NCBI RefSeq assembly: GCF_003285015.1
Contig: NZ_QMFB01000026.1
Span: 1-64,000, forward strand
DNA: 64,000 nt
From: Paenibacillus contaminans
GTDB taxonomy: Bacteria > Bacillota > Bacilli > Paenibacillales > NBRC-103111
Direction of reading: 5' to 3'
Position 1 is the first letter of the stretch. Each line of letters begins with the position of its first letter. Below, piece by piece: positions 62,615-64,000 of this stretch. Position numbers and translations under genes: made by a program. The notes below the pieces were generated by a model. It was given only the letters and a program-made list of their open reading frames with translations, was not told the origin of the DNA and did no database searches.

Positions 62615-64000
62615 CTAATTGATGAACGACGCTGCTTGCAGCAGTCTTTTGACAACAACCGCCGCTTCAGCTCGGGTCGCATGATGATCCGGTGCAAAAG
62701 AATCTCTTGCTTGGCCATTCATGATTCCAGCTTGCACGATCTGTTCCACCGCAGCTTTCGCCCAAGCGCTGATCTCTCCGCGATCTTCAAAAGCTGTCAA
62801 GGCAGAGCCCGGCTTGTCGATTACCGTGTTCTGCTGCCCTGTAAAGCGCAGCGCCTTAAGCAGCATAACCGCCATCTGCTCGCGCGTTATCGCTTCGTCG
62901 GCTCTGAACGTATTGTCCTCGAAGCCGCCAACGATCCCGACCTTCGCTGCTGCGCCAAGCGCCCCTGCAAACCAGTCGTGCGACGCTGCATCCTGAAACT
63001 GTGTTGCATTCGCCGCATCTTCTTGCAGCCCAAGCGCGCGAATGAGAAGACTGACGAACTCCGCGCGCGTTACGGAATTCCCGGGAACAAAGCTTGTGTC
63101 TGTCATGCCGTTCACGATGAGCTTCGATGCAAGCAGCTCAATATCGGCGCCAGCCCAATGCTCGCGCACATCGGCAAACGATGCCCGGAATTCGATCACC
63201 GTATAAAGACTGTTTCCAGGACGCAACATCTTGACGATTGTCTCATCCTTGTCCGTTGCCGTAAACACAGACGGCACGAAGGATAAGGTTCCCGACTTTA
63301 CGTCGAACATCAAGCCTGTTGCCTTTGCCGGATCAACGGCTCGCGACAACAAAATACTTCTAGTCACGTATGTTTTGCCGAAATCGGAAATCGTTATGGT
63401 ACGATCTGGCGTCTGTAGACTCAAACTGAAGTCCAGAACAGGACCGATGACACGCGCCCTCGCCATTTTCGCCTGATCCTCCACTTGCTTGGCGGCATCT
63501 CCTGTAACGGTTGCCATCGTTACGTACACGACAGCCTTGTCCGCATCGCTTCCGAGCTGCTCCAGAATAGCCGCAAGCGCAGGCAAGTTCGCCGGCAGAT
63601 TGTAAGCAACATCGCCTGCCTGGATGGACAGAACCGTATTCGGAACGACCGCCGCCTGTTTGATTACGTTAGCCGGAATTCCCGCTTTGCGAATGTTTTC
63701 CGTACCCGTTATGGTAAACGTGATGTTTCGGGAGTCTTCCGCCTTCTCTGTCAACATGCCGAACGCCTTCGTCAGCACATCGCCATCCAGCAGCGCAGTA
63801 AGCATTGTGGTCCCATCTGCCGCTGTCGAGACGGTATATGCAGCCGCTTCGCTTTTGACGATCAAGCCGTTCGCCGTCTCTACGATCAGCTCCGGTTTCG
63901 GCTGTGGCTGCGATGGTGTCACAACCTGCTCGTTCTTCTCTTCATGCGGTGTACCTGGAAGCTGAACTTGTTCCGCGCGGCGTACAGTCAGCATATAGGT
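62615..64000 (-). CDS. SLH-domain surface protein, 3' part (runs off the window)
   Basis: Three S-layer homology domains close the protein: FADVREHWAGADIELLASK, FQDAASHDWFAGALGAAAK and FEDRGEISAWAKAAVEQIV, each followed by a TRAE- or TREQ-type motif. SLH domains bind pyruvylated cell-wall polysaccharide, anchoring the protein to the cell surface. Upstream is a beta-rich region of about 270 residues. At the window end the frame stays open and reads TYMLTVRRA, the usual closing strand of a cadherin-like beta-sandwich repeat, so the ATG at 63994 is internal and the true start lies beyond 64000. The cargo domain is therefore unknown. Confidence 0.9.
   Translation of the reverse strand, partial: TYMLTVRRAEQVQLPGTPHEEKNEQVVTPSQPQPKPELIVETANGLIVKSEAAAYTVSTAADGTTMLTALLDGDVLTKAFGMLTEKAEDSRNITFTITGTENIRKAGIPANVIKQAAVVPNTVLSIQAGDVAYNLPANLPALAAILEQLGSDADKAVVYVTMATVTGDAAKQVEDQAKMARARVIGPVLDFSLSLQTPDRTITISDFGKTYVTRSILLSRAVDPAKATGLMFDVKSGTLSFVPSVFTATDKDETIVKMLRPGNSLYTVIEFRASFADVREHWAGADIELLASKLIVNGMTDTSFVPGNSVTRAEFVSLLIRALGLQEDAANATQFQDAASHDWFAGALGAAAKVGIVGGFEDNTFRADEAITREQMAVMLLKALRFTGQQNTVIDKPGSALTAFEDRGEISAWAKAAVEQIVQAGIMNGQARDSFAPDHHATRAEAAVVVKRLLQAASFIN

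Overview
The window reads as chromosome of a Gram-positive, spore-forming-type Firmicute of the Paenibacillaceae (Paenibacillus or Cohnella-like). The grounds are several YesM/YesN-type two-component pairs, LplB/LplC-type sugar permeases without their own ATPase, lipoprotein sugar-binding proteins, an SLH-domain surface protein with a cadherin-like repeat end, strong AGGAGG ribosome sites, frequent GTG/TTG starts and roughly 50% GC. Genus is an inference; no rRNA, tRNA, CRISPR array or intact transposase gene was seen.

Layout. 0.5-2.2 kb: DAHP synthase/chorismate mutase and an orphan CheY, next to a 35-bp tandem repeat. 2.3-8.1 kb: an unusual signalling set, with two receiver-winged-helix-BTAD (SARP-like) response regulators and one 1,015-residue membrane kinase that carries two kinase units around a degenerate receiver. 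8.3-24.3 kb: glycan-uptake module 1 (binding protein, two permeases, six-hairpin glycosidase, GH109-like NAD enzyme, SGNH esterase, sulfatase, YesN/YesM pair, Tat-exported beta-helix protein). 24.7-31.8 kb: housekeeping and defence-type genes (K+ channel, DUF4241 protein, TetR+MFS, broken dapA-like gene, MFS+MerR). 32-49.5 kb: module 2, a sulfated-mannose-type locus (GH-A glycosidase, two sulfatases, GH125, GH38, binding protein, two permeases, membrane AraC regulator). 49.6-50.5 kb: a methyltransferase. 50.8-62.3 kb: module 3, a paralogue of module 1 in which the cargo is one uncharacterised barrel-like protein and the YesM/YesN/beta-helix genes are divergent. 62.6-64 kb: the 3' part of an SLH surface protein.

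How the genes work together (inference): beta-helix proteins act outside; lipoproteins and permeases import oligosaccharides using a shared MsmX-type ATPase encoded elsewhere; sulfatases, esterase and glycosidases without signal peptides finish the job in the cytoplasm. The three sulfatases are all Cys-type and need a formylglycine maturase that is not in the window. Regulation is local: a conserved box precedes the binding-protein gene and the beta-helix gene of module 1 and, in shorter form, the binding-protein gene of module 3. Heptamer repeats GTTAAGC nine bases from the -10 precede the SARP-type regulator and kinase genes.

The non-coding parts are rich in small elements: two near-identical copies of a 160-bp inverted-repeat element 33 kb apart, two other short inverted-repeat elements lodged inside operons, a dispersed intergenic repeat in two copies, three palindromes at exactly 51-bp spacing, and an in-frame 72-bp duplication inside the GH38 gene.
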